From IMG/VR virus record IMGVR_UViG_3300037070_003657, positions 1-64,000 of that record: 64,000 nt of DNA; one strand, 5' to 3'. This stretch comes from a virus. The position numbers and the translations under genes are program-made. The notes under the pieces are model-generated. The model did no database searches and was not told the origin of the DNA. It was given only the letters and a program-made list of their open reading frames with translations. This document shows positions 7,145-14,543 of this stretch, one piece after another. Numbering within the stretch: position 1 is the first letter of the stretch; each line of letters begins with the position of its first letter.

Positions 7145-9327
7145 TAGACCTCACCGCCGACAGGGCAGCCTTCGCCTCCAAGCGCCGCAAGTCGCAGACC
7201 GACCTGGAGGAGTTGCTGCTCCCGTTCGTCCAGGAGGCGGTGGACCCCGAGCAGGAGACCGGCGTCTGGCACGAACTCCTCGAAGCGGTCGAGGCGCTCT
7301 ATGTCCGGCAGTACGCCGCCGAGGGTGGCGAGGGTGAGGCCCCGGTGCTGCGGCTGCGCGAGGTCAGGGAGACGCTCCAGAAGACCACGTTCCCCCGGAA
7401 CGAGAAGCAGACCGAGGAGCGGCTCACCGTCTGGCTGGCCACCTACATCCTGAGCCAGGCGACCATCGCTGCCTCTGAGACCGACCCCGAGGACCTGTTC
7501 CTCGAATGGGTCACCATGCACGACACCTCGGTGAGGACTGCGCACCGGGACACGGATGGTCAGGTCCGTCCCATCGGGGTGTCGTTCGACGTGGACGGGT
7601 CGGAGATGCCGTTCCCCGGCTGGCCCGGCGCGCCCATCGAACTGTGGATCAACTGCCGATGCACGCTACGTCCTACGCTTGCCGAGGAATCGCTCACCGC
7701 AGGAGGAACTATGTCCGAGACCGAGACCGAGCAGGTGGAGGCCACTCCCGGTGCTGTCCCCTGGTACGGGGTGCTCGCGCCTGAGGGCATCCCCTCCGGC
7801 GACAAGCGGATGTTCGCCAACAACGCGCTCCGCACCCGGCCGCTGCCGCTGCCGATGACCTGGCAGAAGTCGACCACCAGCGGTCACGACAACGCCAGCA
7901 CCGTGGCCCGCATCGACCGCATCGTGCGGGTGCCGGTCGAGGACGGCTTCGAGGCGCGGGGCGTCGGGGTGTTCCTCACCAACCCCGAGGCTGACGAGGC
8001 CATCGGTCTCATCGCGGACTTCAGCCGGTACGGCGTGTCCATCGACGCCGACGACACCGCGTTCGAGTTGGACGAAGAGAACGAGATGGTCGTCTTCACC
8101 GACTCCCGTGTGGCCGGTGCCGCCATCGTCGGCATCCCCGCCTTCCACCAGGCGTTCATCGCGCTGGGCGAGCCCCCCGAGGGCTTCATGGACGGCGAGG
8201 ACCTGGCGTCCGAGGGCTCCAGCCTGATGGACGAGGAGGCGCTGGTCGCCGCCCTGTCGTTCGACCGCGCCGAGGTCTTCAAGGACCTGGCCCCCGGCAA
8301 GACCGAGGACGGTCCCGGCTGGCTCACCCACCCCGTCGACACCGACCGGCTGCGCGACTACTGGGTGCGCGGCGAGGGTGCCGCCAAGATCGGCTGGGGC
8401 ACCGCCGGTGACTTCAACCGCTGCCGCCTGGCGGTCGCGGAGTACGTCAAGCCCCAGTACCTCAACGGCTACTGCGCCAACCGCCACTACGACGCCCTGG
8501 GCTTCTGGCCCGGCCGTCCGGTCAGCGGCGACGTGGACGTGTTCGCGGACCGCGAGGGCGACCCTGCCGAGGCGATCAGCCTGGTGGCCAGCAACGCCGA
8601 CGAGATCGTCATGCCGCACGGGTGGTTCACGATGGAGGAGCCGGACGAGATCACCCACTTCACCGTCACCGAGGAGGGCCAGGTGTTCGGCCACGCCGCT
8701 GCGTGGAACGAGTGCCACGGCGCCTTCCTCGACACTTGCGTGCTGCCGCCGAAGTCGTACACCAACTACGCCTACTACAACACCGGCCACGTCCTCACCG
8801 ACCAGGGAGTGGTGGCCACCGGCAGGATCACCGTCAGCGACTCCGACAAGCACGCCCCCGACCGGATGTCGATGCGTGCGGCCATCGACCACTACGACAA
8901 GACCGGCAGCGTGGTCGCGGACGTGGTGGCAGTGGACGGCAAGCACGGCATCTGGGTGTGCGGCGCGATCCGACCGACCGCTACCCCCGAGCAGGTCTAC
9001 ACCCTGCGCGCCAGCGACGTGTCCGGCGACTGGCGTCAGCCCGGCTGGGGCCAGGAGAAGGAACTGATCGCCATCAAGGCCGTCAACAAGGGCGGGTTCA
9101 ACACGCCCCGCGTGGCTGCCGCGATCCGCGACGGACAGGTCATCTCGCTGGTGGCGGCGGGCTACATCGCCCGTCCCCCGGAGCAGGAGCAGGCCAGGTT
9201 CGACAACGCCAGCATCGAGCGGATGGCTGACCTCCTCGCGGAGCAGGTGGCCCAGGCGCTGGAGAACCGCAAGGCACGCAAGGCCCGGATGGAAGAACTG
9301 GCACTCGCCCTGGAGGGGAGCAACTGA
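7141..9327 (+). CDS. MuF-like minor head protein fused to capsid maturation protease
   Basis: 728 residues from ATG 7141. Residues 1-185 end in the MuF signature (a D-x2-VRTAHRDTDGQ segment, then PGAPIELWINCRC), as in portal-associated head morphogenesis proteins. From residue 191 a second protein begins (MSETETEQVEATPG) that resembles the maturation protease/scaffold-processing proteins beside the portal in actinophages. A strong AGGAGG at 7701-7706 precedes the in-frame ATG 7711, so a 538-residue internal product is likely. The helical Lys/Arg-rich tail could serve scaffolding. Confidence 0.8.
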   Translation: MIDLTADRAAFASKRRKSQTDLEELLLPFVQEAVDPEQETGVWHELLEAVEALYVRQYAAEGGEGEAPVLRLREVRETLQKTTFPRNEKQTEERLTVWLATYILSQATIAASETDPEDLFLEWVTMHDTSVRTAHRDTDGQVRPIGVSFDVDGSEMPFPGWPGAPIELWINCRCTLRPTLAEESLTAGGTMSETETEQVEATPGAVPWYGVLAPEGIPSGDKRMFANNALRTRPLPLPMTWQKSTTSGHDNASTVARIDRIVRVPVEDGFEARGVGVFLTNPEADEAIGLIADFSRYGVSIDADDTAFELDEENEMVVFTDSRVAGAAIVGIPAFHQAFIALGEPPEGFMDGEDLASEGSSLMDEEALVAALSFDRAEVFKDLAPGKTEDGPGWLTHPVDTDRLRDYWVRGEGAAKIGWGTAGDFNRCRLAVAEYVKPQYLNGYCANRHYDALGFWPGRPVSGDVDVFADREGDPAEAISLVASNADEIVMPHGWFTMEEPDEITHFTVTEEGQVFGHAAAWNECHGAFLDTCVLPPKSYTNYAYYNTGHVLTDQGVVATGRITVSDSDKHAPDRMSMRAAIDHYDKTGSVVADVVAVDGKHGIWVCGAIRPTATPEQVYTLRASDVSGDWRQPGWGQEKELIAIKAVNKGGFNTPRVAAAIRDGQVISLVAAGYIARPPEQEQARFDNASIERMADLLAEQVAQALENRKARKARMEELALALEGSN
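7701..7713 (+). promoter_or_regulatory. Internal ribosome site and start within the MuF-protease gene
   Basis: AGGAGG at 7701-7706, a four-base gap, then ATG at 7711 in the same frame as the long gene. This is the best Shine-Dalgarno site within the gene and lies exactly at the join between the MuF domain and the protease part. It implies a separate 538-residue protease, as lambda makes scaffold from within its protease gene. Confidence 0.65.
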
Positions 9328-9485
9328 TGGGCTGCAACTGCGGAGGGACCACCAAGGCCCAGTCCTTCATCTACACCGACCCGAAGGGGAAGCAGACGGT
9401 GTACCGCACCGAGGTCGAGGCGCGTGCGGCACAGATCAGGGACGCCCGCGCTGGCAAGGGCCAGGGTTCCTACAAGGCGAAGTAG
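9327..9485 (+). CDS. Small GCNCGG-type protein
   Basis: 52 residues from ATG 9327, overlapping the previous stop by one base. The N-terminal MGCNCGG followed by a short domain with basic residues (YTDPKGKQTVYRTEVEARAAQIRDARAGKG) is a recurrent actinophage head-region protein (DUF7196-like as I recall it). The Cys pair may bind metal. Its stop abuts palindrome site 2. Confidence 0.7.
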   Translation: MGCNCGGTTKAQSFIYTDPKGKQTVYRTEVEARAAQIRDARAGKGQGSYKAK

Positions 9486-9499
9486 TTTATCCGGATAAA
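9486..9499. promoter_or_regulatory. 14-bp palindrome TTTATCCGGATAAA, site 2
   Basis: It fills the gap between two convergent stop codons (9485 plus, 9501 minus), so it is not at an operon start here. That fits a stoperator, insulator or roadblock better than a promoter part. Confidence 0.75.
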
Positions 9500-9500
9500 C

Positions 9501-9833
9501 TCAGGCGAGGTCGGGGTAGATCACGACCTTGTTGTCCGCCCGGAACGTCTGCGGCCTGTTGCCCGGCCACATCGCCTCCACCTCGAAGGTGATGGTGCCG
9601 GGCGTCAGCGTGTCAGCGGTGATCCACGACATCTGCACCACGCCGTTGGGGTCACCGATCCCAGGCCGGTCGATGAACGTCGCCCCGTTCTTCCTGCCGA
9701 TCACCCGGACGGCGGTGGCGAGGGTGAAGTCCACCGGACCCCTGATGTTCGTCAGCGGGTCTCTGGCGATGATGTCCAGCACCAAGTCGGGCTCCAGGTC
9801 GCCCGTGCGAAGTTCAAGGTTGCGTGTGATCAT
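9501..9833 (-). CDS. BppU-like baseplate/fibre N-terminal domain protein
   Basis: 110 residues from ATG 9833 (ATGA overlap with the larger fibre gene upstream on this strand). The pattern LELRTGDLEPDLVLDI, then a polar ligand-like segment, a short strand and FEVEAMWPGN, resembles the N-terminal domain of baseplate upper proteins (BppU_N) and related virion proteins. It is last in the leftward host-interaction operon. It probably attaches or caps a fibre. Confidence 0.55.
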   Translation of the reverse strand: MITRNLELRTGDLEPDLVLDIIARDPLTNIRGPVDFTLATAVRVIGRKNGATFIDRPGIGDPNGVVQMSWITADTLTPGTITFEVEAMWPGNRPQTFRADNKVVIYPDLA

Positions 9834-12800
9834 GCCTCGATGATCGCACCCGCCAGTGCGGGGACGCTGGAAGTGTCGTCCGTGTCCGGCCGAATCACCG
9901 CGCTCACCGCAGTCGTACGGATCGAAGCCCTGCCGTCCACCAGGGTGACGATGACCTCCGGCGACTCGCCGGTGACCGCACCGACCCTGGTGATGGCGCC
10001 CACGACAGCGCCCTTGGGCGGTGGGTGCCTGCCCACCACAGAGCCGACGCGAAGGACCGTGCCGGTGACGGCGCCCTTCGCAACGCGGACGCCGGTGACA
10101 CCCCCTATACGAATGAGGGCTCCGGTCACACTGCCGCCAGCGGGCTCCTTGCCGGTGACCGCACCGCTCCTGGTGAGCGCCCCCGTGATCGAGCCGCCAG
10201 CGATCCGCTTGCCCGTCACCGAGCCGACCCTGGTGAGAGTGCCGGTGATCGCACCCTTCTTCGGCGCCGAGCCGGTGACGCTCCCGACCCTGGTCAGGGT
10301 GCCGGTGACCGCAGCCTTCGGGACTCGGGTGCCGGTGACCACGCCGGTGCGGGTGACGGTGCCGATGACGCTACCGTCGTTCACACCGACCAGCGGGGCC
10401 TGGCCCGTCACCGAGCCAACCTTCGACAGCGCCCCCGTCACAGCACCGCCAGCGACACGCCTGCCGGTCACAGCGCCGACCCTCGTCACGGTCCCGGCGA
10501 CAGCGCCCTTGGGCGTCCGGACACCAGTGACGGTGCCAGCCCTGGTGATGGCGCCGATCACGTAGCCCAACTCCAGGCCCATGACCACGCCAGCCCTGCT
10601 GATGGCTCCCGTCACCGCACCTGCCGGGAAGCGCTTGCCGGTGACAGAGCCAACCCTGGTGAGGGTTCCCGACACCGAGCCGTCCTGCGCACCCACCGCC
10701 GGGGTCTCGCCGACCATAGAGCCGACGCGGGAGAGCGCCCCGGCGACAGAGCCAGCCGACGCACGAGCACCCGTCACCGAGCCCACGCGGCTCAGGGTGC
10801 CACTCACAGCGCCTCGGCGGACCGTTGTGCCGGTGATGCTGCCGACGCGGCTCAGAGCGCCTGTGACAGCGCCCCTGGAGACCCGCGTACCGGTGATGCT
10901 GCCGACCTTGGAGAGGGCACCTGTGACGGCTCCCCCGGCGACCCGCTTGCCCGTGACGGACCCGACCCTGGAGATGGCCCCTGTGATCGCTCCAGCAGGG
11001 AACCTCTTGCCGGTGACCGAGCCCACCTTGGAGAGCGCGCCCGTCACTGCACCGGCAGGGAACTTCTTCCCCGTGACCGAGCCCACCCGCGAGAGGGTGC
11101 CCGACACCGAGCCCTGCTGGATTCCGCTGGTGGTGGTGGCCGAGACCACCGAGGTCCAGTTCGAGACGTTGCGCCGGTTGCCCGTCACCGAGCCCACTCG
11201 GGTGAGAGTGCCGGTCACCTCGCCCTGGCCCAGCGCCGCCAGTGCGGTCTCGTTGTACCAGACCGCACTCTGGTCGTCGTCGACCTCCTGGACGTAGACC
11301 CAGGCGAACAGCAGGCTGGTGTCGGGCTTGGTCAGCACGGAGGCGTACACCCAGGCAGGCGTGAACGCGGGCTGGGAGATCGCCACCGGAGTCGACCAGG
11401 AGCCAGCCAGCGGGCGCTCGGAGTACATCACGTCGGAGTTCGACGCCTGCGACCAGATCGCGTAGAACGTGCCGTTGCTCGGGTTGACCGCGAGACTCAG
11501 CACCGCGCCCTGGTTGCCGGTGGCTCCAGGGTCGAGCACAACCGCGCTACTGCCGACCACCTCCTCCGAGCCTGGGGTGCCGTTGGTGATCAGCGAGAAG
11601 CGGGGCAGCCCGGTGCCGTTCGCCCACAGCGCTCCGACGTACTCGTTGGTCCCGTTGTCGTAGACCTGCGGGGCCGCGTGCGGCAGAGCCACCGCGTTGA
11701 CCCCGCTGGTGTCGATGCGAGTCGGTCCGGTCAGCGTGCCAGCCGAGGTCAGGCGCTTGTAGTGCAACTGGCTGGACTTGGCGTAGATGACGATGGAGGA
11801 GTTGTCGTCCGGGTTGATGATCGCCGCCGGGCCGATAGCAGCGGTGTCCAGCACGTTCTGGCTGGCCTCGACCCCGGTCGTGGAGTTCACGCTCAGGTAG
11901 GCCATGTCCGAGCCGTCGTTGAAGAACGCCCAGTGGTAGGACTGGTCGGCAGGCTTGGTGTGGCTCATGTACTGCGGCGAGCCGGTGCCGGTCCCGACCT
12001 GGTTGCGAGTCGTGATCAGCCAGGTGTCAGGGTTGGTCGCGTGGTCGCTGGTCCGGAACCGGACCCACACCGGGTAGGAGCGCTGCCACGAGAACGTCGC
12101 ATAGCCGCCTGCGTCGTAGGTCAACCAACCGGACTCCAGGTCACCGATGCCCGCTTCGGAGACGCCCGGACGGTTGGCCGCGTCCATCTCGGTCCATGTC
12201 TCGCCGTCCGAGGACTTCATCATGCGCGGCTGGTTCTGCTGGCCCGCCGGGTTGTTGTTCAGGGAGCCCTCGATGACGCGGTAGCGCATCCCGTTGGTGT
12301 CCATGATCACCGGGACGTACGAGTGCGACTCCGGCTCGACGGCGTTGGTCGCGGTGCCAATGCGGGCCGGGAGGGTCACCGAGCCGTTGTCACCGGTGAC
12401 CTCACCGACCTTGGAGAGCGTGCCAGTGACCTCACCACTCCGCAGCGTCTGCGGCACCAGCGGACGGACGGCGATGATGATGGCCGCGTCCCTGGTGTTC
12501 GTGGTGTCCTTGGTGAACCCGGCCGCGTCTTCCGAGGAGGCGTTCAACTGGCGGAAGGCGATGGCGCCCTGCACGCCGCCGACAGCGTCGTTCGAGATGG
12601 ACCCGATCACCGCACCGGTGTAGTTGGTCGGCGCGCCCAGCATCGTGTCGAAGGTGCCAGCCGTGCTGGTCTCGCCCTGAGCCCCGACGCTGATCCACAG
12701 GGTGTCCTCAGCCGCCCACGCGCCAGGGTCGAAGGATGTGGGGTTGCTGGTGCCAGCGGTGCCACTGGTACGGCCACCGGCCTCCGGTGCGGTGGAGGCG

Positions 12801-13162
12801 TGTGCACCGGGGATCGACAGCAGGAACATGGTGGCGCTGCCGGTGATCGTCGCGGCCTGGGTCACCGCGAAGGTGCCCGTCTCCGAGCCCGTCGAGAACT
12901 TGTAGGCGATGCCGATGGCCATCGTGGTCGAGGTGGCGGTGTCGCCACCGACCGGCAGTTCGGTGAACCCACCCGTCCACCCGGAGAAGGCGGCGTTGGT
13001 GCCGGTGCTCGTCTGGTAGGAGATGCAGATGGCAATGAGCAGGTCGCCGGAGTTCTTCGTCAGGCTGGACAGGCTCGGGAAGGTGCGGGTCGCGGTGGTG
13101 TTCGCCTGGACGTTCGAGAGAATCCGGCCAGCCCCCGTGGTCGGGATGGTGGGGAACGTCAT
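9830..13162 (-). CDS. Large tail fibre with beta-propeller-like region and 19 tandem repeats
   Basis: 1110 residues from ATG 13162 (ATGA overlap with the upstream gene). The N-terminal ~230 residues are Thr/Ser/Gly-rich and probably a jelly-roll. The middle (about 250-600) contains SSDGETW, like the sialidase Asp-box S-x-D-x-G-x-T-W, and beta-rich sequence typical of a propeller. The last ~430 residues are nineteen units of about 20 residues (GAVTGALSKVGSVTGKRFPA type), then a 40-residue cap. It is probably a host-surface binding fibre. An antiparallel open frame of 1053 codons covers most of it and is a GC artefact. Confidence 0.8.
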   Translation of the reverse strand: MTFPTIPTTGAGRILSNVQANTTATRTFPSLSSLTKNSGDLLIAICISYQTSTGTNAAFSGWTGGFTELPVGGDTATSTTMAIGIAYKFSTGSETGTFAVTQAATITGSATMFLLSIPGAHASTAPEAGGRTSGTAGTSNPTSFDPGAWAAEDTLWISVGAQGETSTAGTFDTMLGAPTNYTGAVIGSISNDAVGGVQGAIAFRQLNASSEDAAGFTKDTTNTRDAAIIIAVRPLVPQTLRSGEVTGTLSKVGEVTGDNGSVTLPARIGTATNAVEPESHSYVPVIMDTNGMRYRVIEGSLNNNPAGQQNQPRMMKSSDGETWTEMDAANRPGVSEAGIGDLESGWLTYDAGGYATFSWQRSYPVWVRFRTSDHATNPDTWLITTRNQVGTGTGSPQYMSHTKPADQSYHWAFFNDGSDMAYLSVNSTTGVEASQNVLDTAAIGPAAIINPDDNSSIVIYAKSSQLHYKRLTSAGTLTGPTRIDTSGVNAVALPHAAPQVYDNGTNEYVGALWANGTGLPRFSLITNGTPGSEEVVGSSAVVLDPGATGNQGAVLSLAVNPSNGTFYAIWSQASNSDVMYSERPLAGSWSTPVAISQPAFTPAWVYASVLTKPDTSLLFAWVYVQEVDDDQSAVWYNETALAALGQGEVTGTLTRVGSVTGNRRNVSNWTSVVSATTTSGIQQGSVSGTLSRVGSVTGKKFPAGAVTGALSKVGSVTGKRFPAGAITGAISRVGSVTGKRVAGGAVTGALSKVGSITGTRVSRGAVTGALSRVGSITGTTVRRGAVSGTLSRVGSVTGARASAGSVAGALSRVGSMVGETPAVGAQDGSVSGTLTRVGSVTGKRFPAGAVTGAISRAGVVMGLELGYVIGAITRAGTVTGVRTPKGAVAGTVTRVGAVTGRRVAGGAVTGALSKVGSVTGQAPLVGVNDGSVIGTVTRTGVVTGTRVPKAAVTGTLTRVGSVTGSAPKKGAITGTLTRVGSVTGKRIAGGSITGALTRSGAVTGKEPAGGSVTGALIRIGGVTGVRVAKGAVTGTVLRVGSVVGRHPPPKGAVVGAITRVGAVTGESPEVIVTLVDGRASIRTTAVSAVIRPDTDDTSSVPALAGAIIEA
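9953..11113 (-). repeat. Nineteen-unit 60-bp coding repeat array
   Basis: Each unit encodes about 20 residues made of two similar halves: G-[AS]-[VI]-T-G-x-[LIV]-[ST]-[RK]-V, then G-[SA]-V-T-G-x5. Fifteen units are exactly 20 residues long. Two have four-residue insertions (ending in GAQD and GVND), two have lost a residue and one has gained one. Single GEVTG units also occur earlier in this protein and in the next gene upstream. Confidence 0.9.
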
Positions 13163-14046
13163 GCCGTCACCGTCCGCACCCGGTAGTCGTACTCGGTGGA
13201 CGGGGTGCGCCCGGTGTCGGAGTAGGAACTGACCGGGTGGTCGTAGACGATGATGGCGCCGTCGCGCTCGATGTCGTAGCCGGTCGCACCGCTCATGTCG
13301 TCCCAGTTCAGGTTGATCTGGGTGCTGGAGATGGGCGTGGCCGTCAGGTTGGTCGGCACCGGCGGCAGCGGCATCTCTCCTGTCACGGCCCCCACCAGCG
13401 AGCGGGCTCCTGTCACCTCGCCGTCGTTCGGTCCGGCGCTGACGTTGGCAGCCCACACCACCGCCTGCACCAGGAGCGTCGAAGCGTCAGCGGTCCATGA
13501 GGCGGGAGCAGAGCCGACGCCGATGCCCATGCAGACCCGGCGAGCAGGAGCGGTGCCGGTGGTCAGAGTCGCACCGGACTCCGCGCGCAGCACCGTGCAG
13601 TGGGCCGTGTTCCCCACCGGGGCGCAGACCTGGACGGTGCCAGACGCCTTCTCCGTCGTCGTCACCCCGTAGTTGCCCGAGGAGCCCGAGCGCCAGGTGA
13701 ACGGGTCGGAGAGACCGGCGACGATGTCGTGCCCGGTCTCGATGATGTCGTACTGCGTGGTGGCGGTCGGGTTGGTTGCTGCCGCCGTCGCCATCCGGAT
13801 GTTGTTCCAAGAGGTCTCCAGGAAGACCAGCGGCACCGCCATCGTCGGGTAGGCGGTGATTGCGGTCGAGGTCGAGGAGCCCGACTCGGTGTGCACCACC
13901 ACGTCGTAGACGGAGGTGTCGGTCGGGGGTGCGGAGTTCTCCGACTGCTGGGTGACCGAGTGTCCAGCGGTGGTGAGCGCGCTGACAATGATCGCGTCGT
14001 TGGCGTTCGGCGTCGGGTCGTCGTGGACGACCAGGACATCGACCAT
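13159..14046 (-). CDS. Virion protein with Fn3 C-terminus
   Basis: 295 residues from ATG 14046, preceded by a GGGGAGGGGA purine tract. Residues 1-190 (MVDVLVVHDDPTPNANDAII then VFLETSWNNIRMA) look like an alpha/beta ThuA or amidotransferase-like fold. A linker with GEVTGARSLVGAVTG shares the motif of the neighbouring repeat array. The last ~80 residues (PTNLTATPISSTQINLNWDD) are a fibronectin type III domain. Probably a tail-fibre component; catalysis is not shown. Confidence 0.7.
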   Translation of the reverse strand: MVDVLVVHDDPTPNANDAIIVSALTTAGHSVTQQSENSAPPTDTSVYDVVVHTESGSSTSTAITAYPTMAVPLVFLETSWNNIRMATAAATNPTATTQYDIIETGHDIVAGLSDPFTWRSGSSGNYGVTTTEKASGTVQVCAPVGNTAHCTVLRAESGATLTTGTAPARRVCMGIGVGSAPASWTADASTLLVQAVVWAANVSAGPNDGEVTGARSLVGAVTGEMPLPPVPTNLTATPISSTQINLNWDDMSGATGYDIERDGAIIVYDHPVSSYSDTGRTPSTEYDYRVRTVTA

Positions 14047-14087
14047 GTTCCCCTCCCCTCAGAAGCCCCTGGGGCAAGGGGAGAGGA

Positions 14088-14456
14088 TCAGGTGGCGGTA
14101 CCGGTGATGGTGATGCCGGTGACCGTGTACTCCCCAGCGGCGTTGAAGGTCTGGTCGCCGGTCAGCGGGTAGTCGCCGTAGTACGTGCCACCGGTGGGCG
14201 GGGAGCCTGAGCCAGCGGCCGACCAGAAGCCAGCGTGCGTGCACGGCCCACTCGCGGCACCGCCGGTGAACGCGAGGTCCACGGTGGCGATCATGTCGCC
14301 GTTGGCAGCCGTCACCCAGGTGATGGCCTGGCGAGCGGACAGCGCCTGGTTCGTGGTACCCGCCGCGTTCGGCTGCGCGGTGGCAAGGGACATGTGGGTG
14401 GCAGCAGCCTGCATGGCCGCAGCGCCGATGTTCTGCAAGGTGTCGTTGAGCGGCAT
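14088..14456 (-). CDS. Small virion/fibre protein
   Basis: 122 residues from ATG 14456. Ala/Thr/Gly-rich beta-type sequence beginning MPLNDTLQNIGAAAMQAAATHM, without signal peptide or membrane span. Such proteins occur among actinophage tail fibres and are probably fibre tip or decoration domains. It is flanked by GC hairpins in the gaps on both sides. Specific function unknown. Confidence 0.6.
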   Translation of the reverse strand: MPLNDTLQNIGAAAMQAAATHMSLATAQPNAAGTTNQALSARQAITWVTAANGDMIATVDLAFTGGAASGPCTHAGFWSAAGSGSPPTGGTYYGDYPLTGDQTFNAAGEYTVTGITITGTAT

Positions 14457-14543
14457 TGTGTCTCCTCGGTCTGTCCTGGACGGAACCTAGTGTGCCTCGA
14501 CTCCCCTCAGTTTGGGGAGAGACTCGCTAGGCCGAGCATAGGG

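Noticed and set aside
9953-11113. CRISPR-like or minisatellite array
   Set aside because: The period is exactly coding, the reading frame is kept through all units, and there are no unique spacers between conserved repeats.
10025-13186. Plus-strand open frame of 1053 codons opposite the repeat fibre
   Set aside because: It mirrors the third-position GC pattern of the minus-strand gene; composition is Arg/Gly/Ala/His-rich without any domain, and it has no ribosome site. The same applies to the 833-codon frame at 14235-16736.
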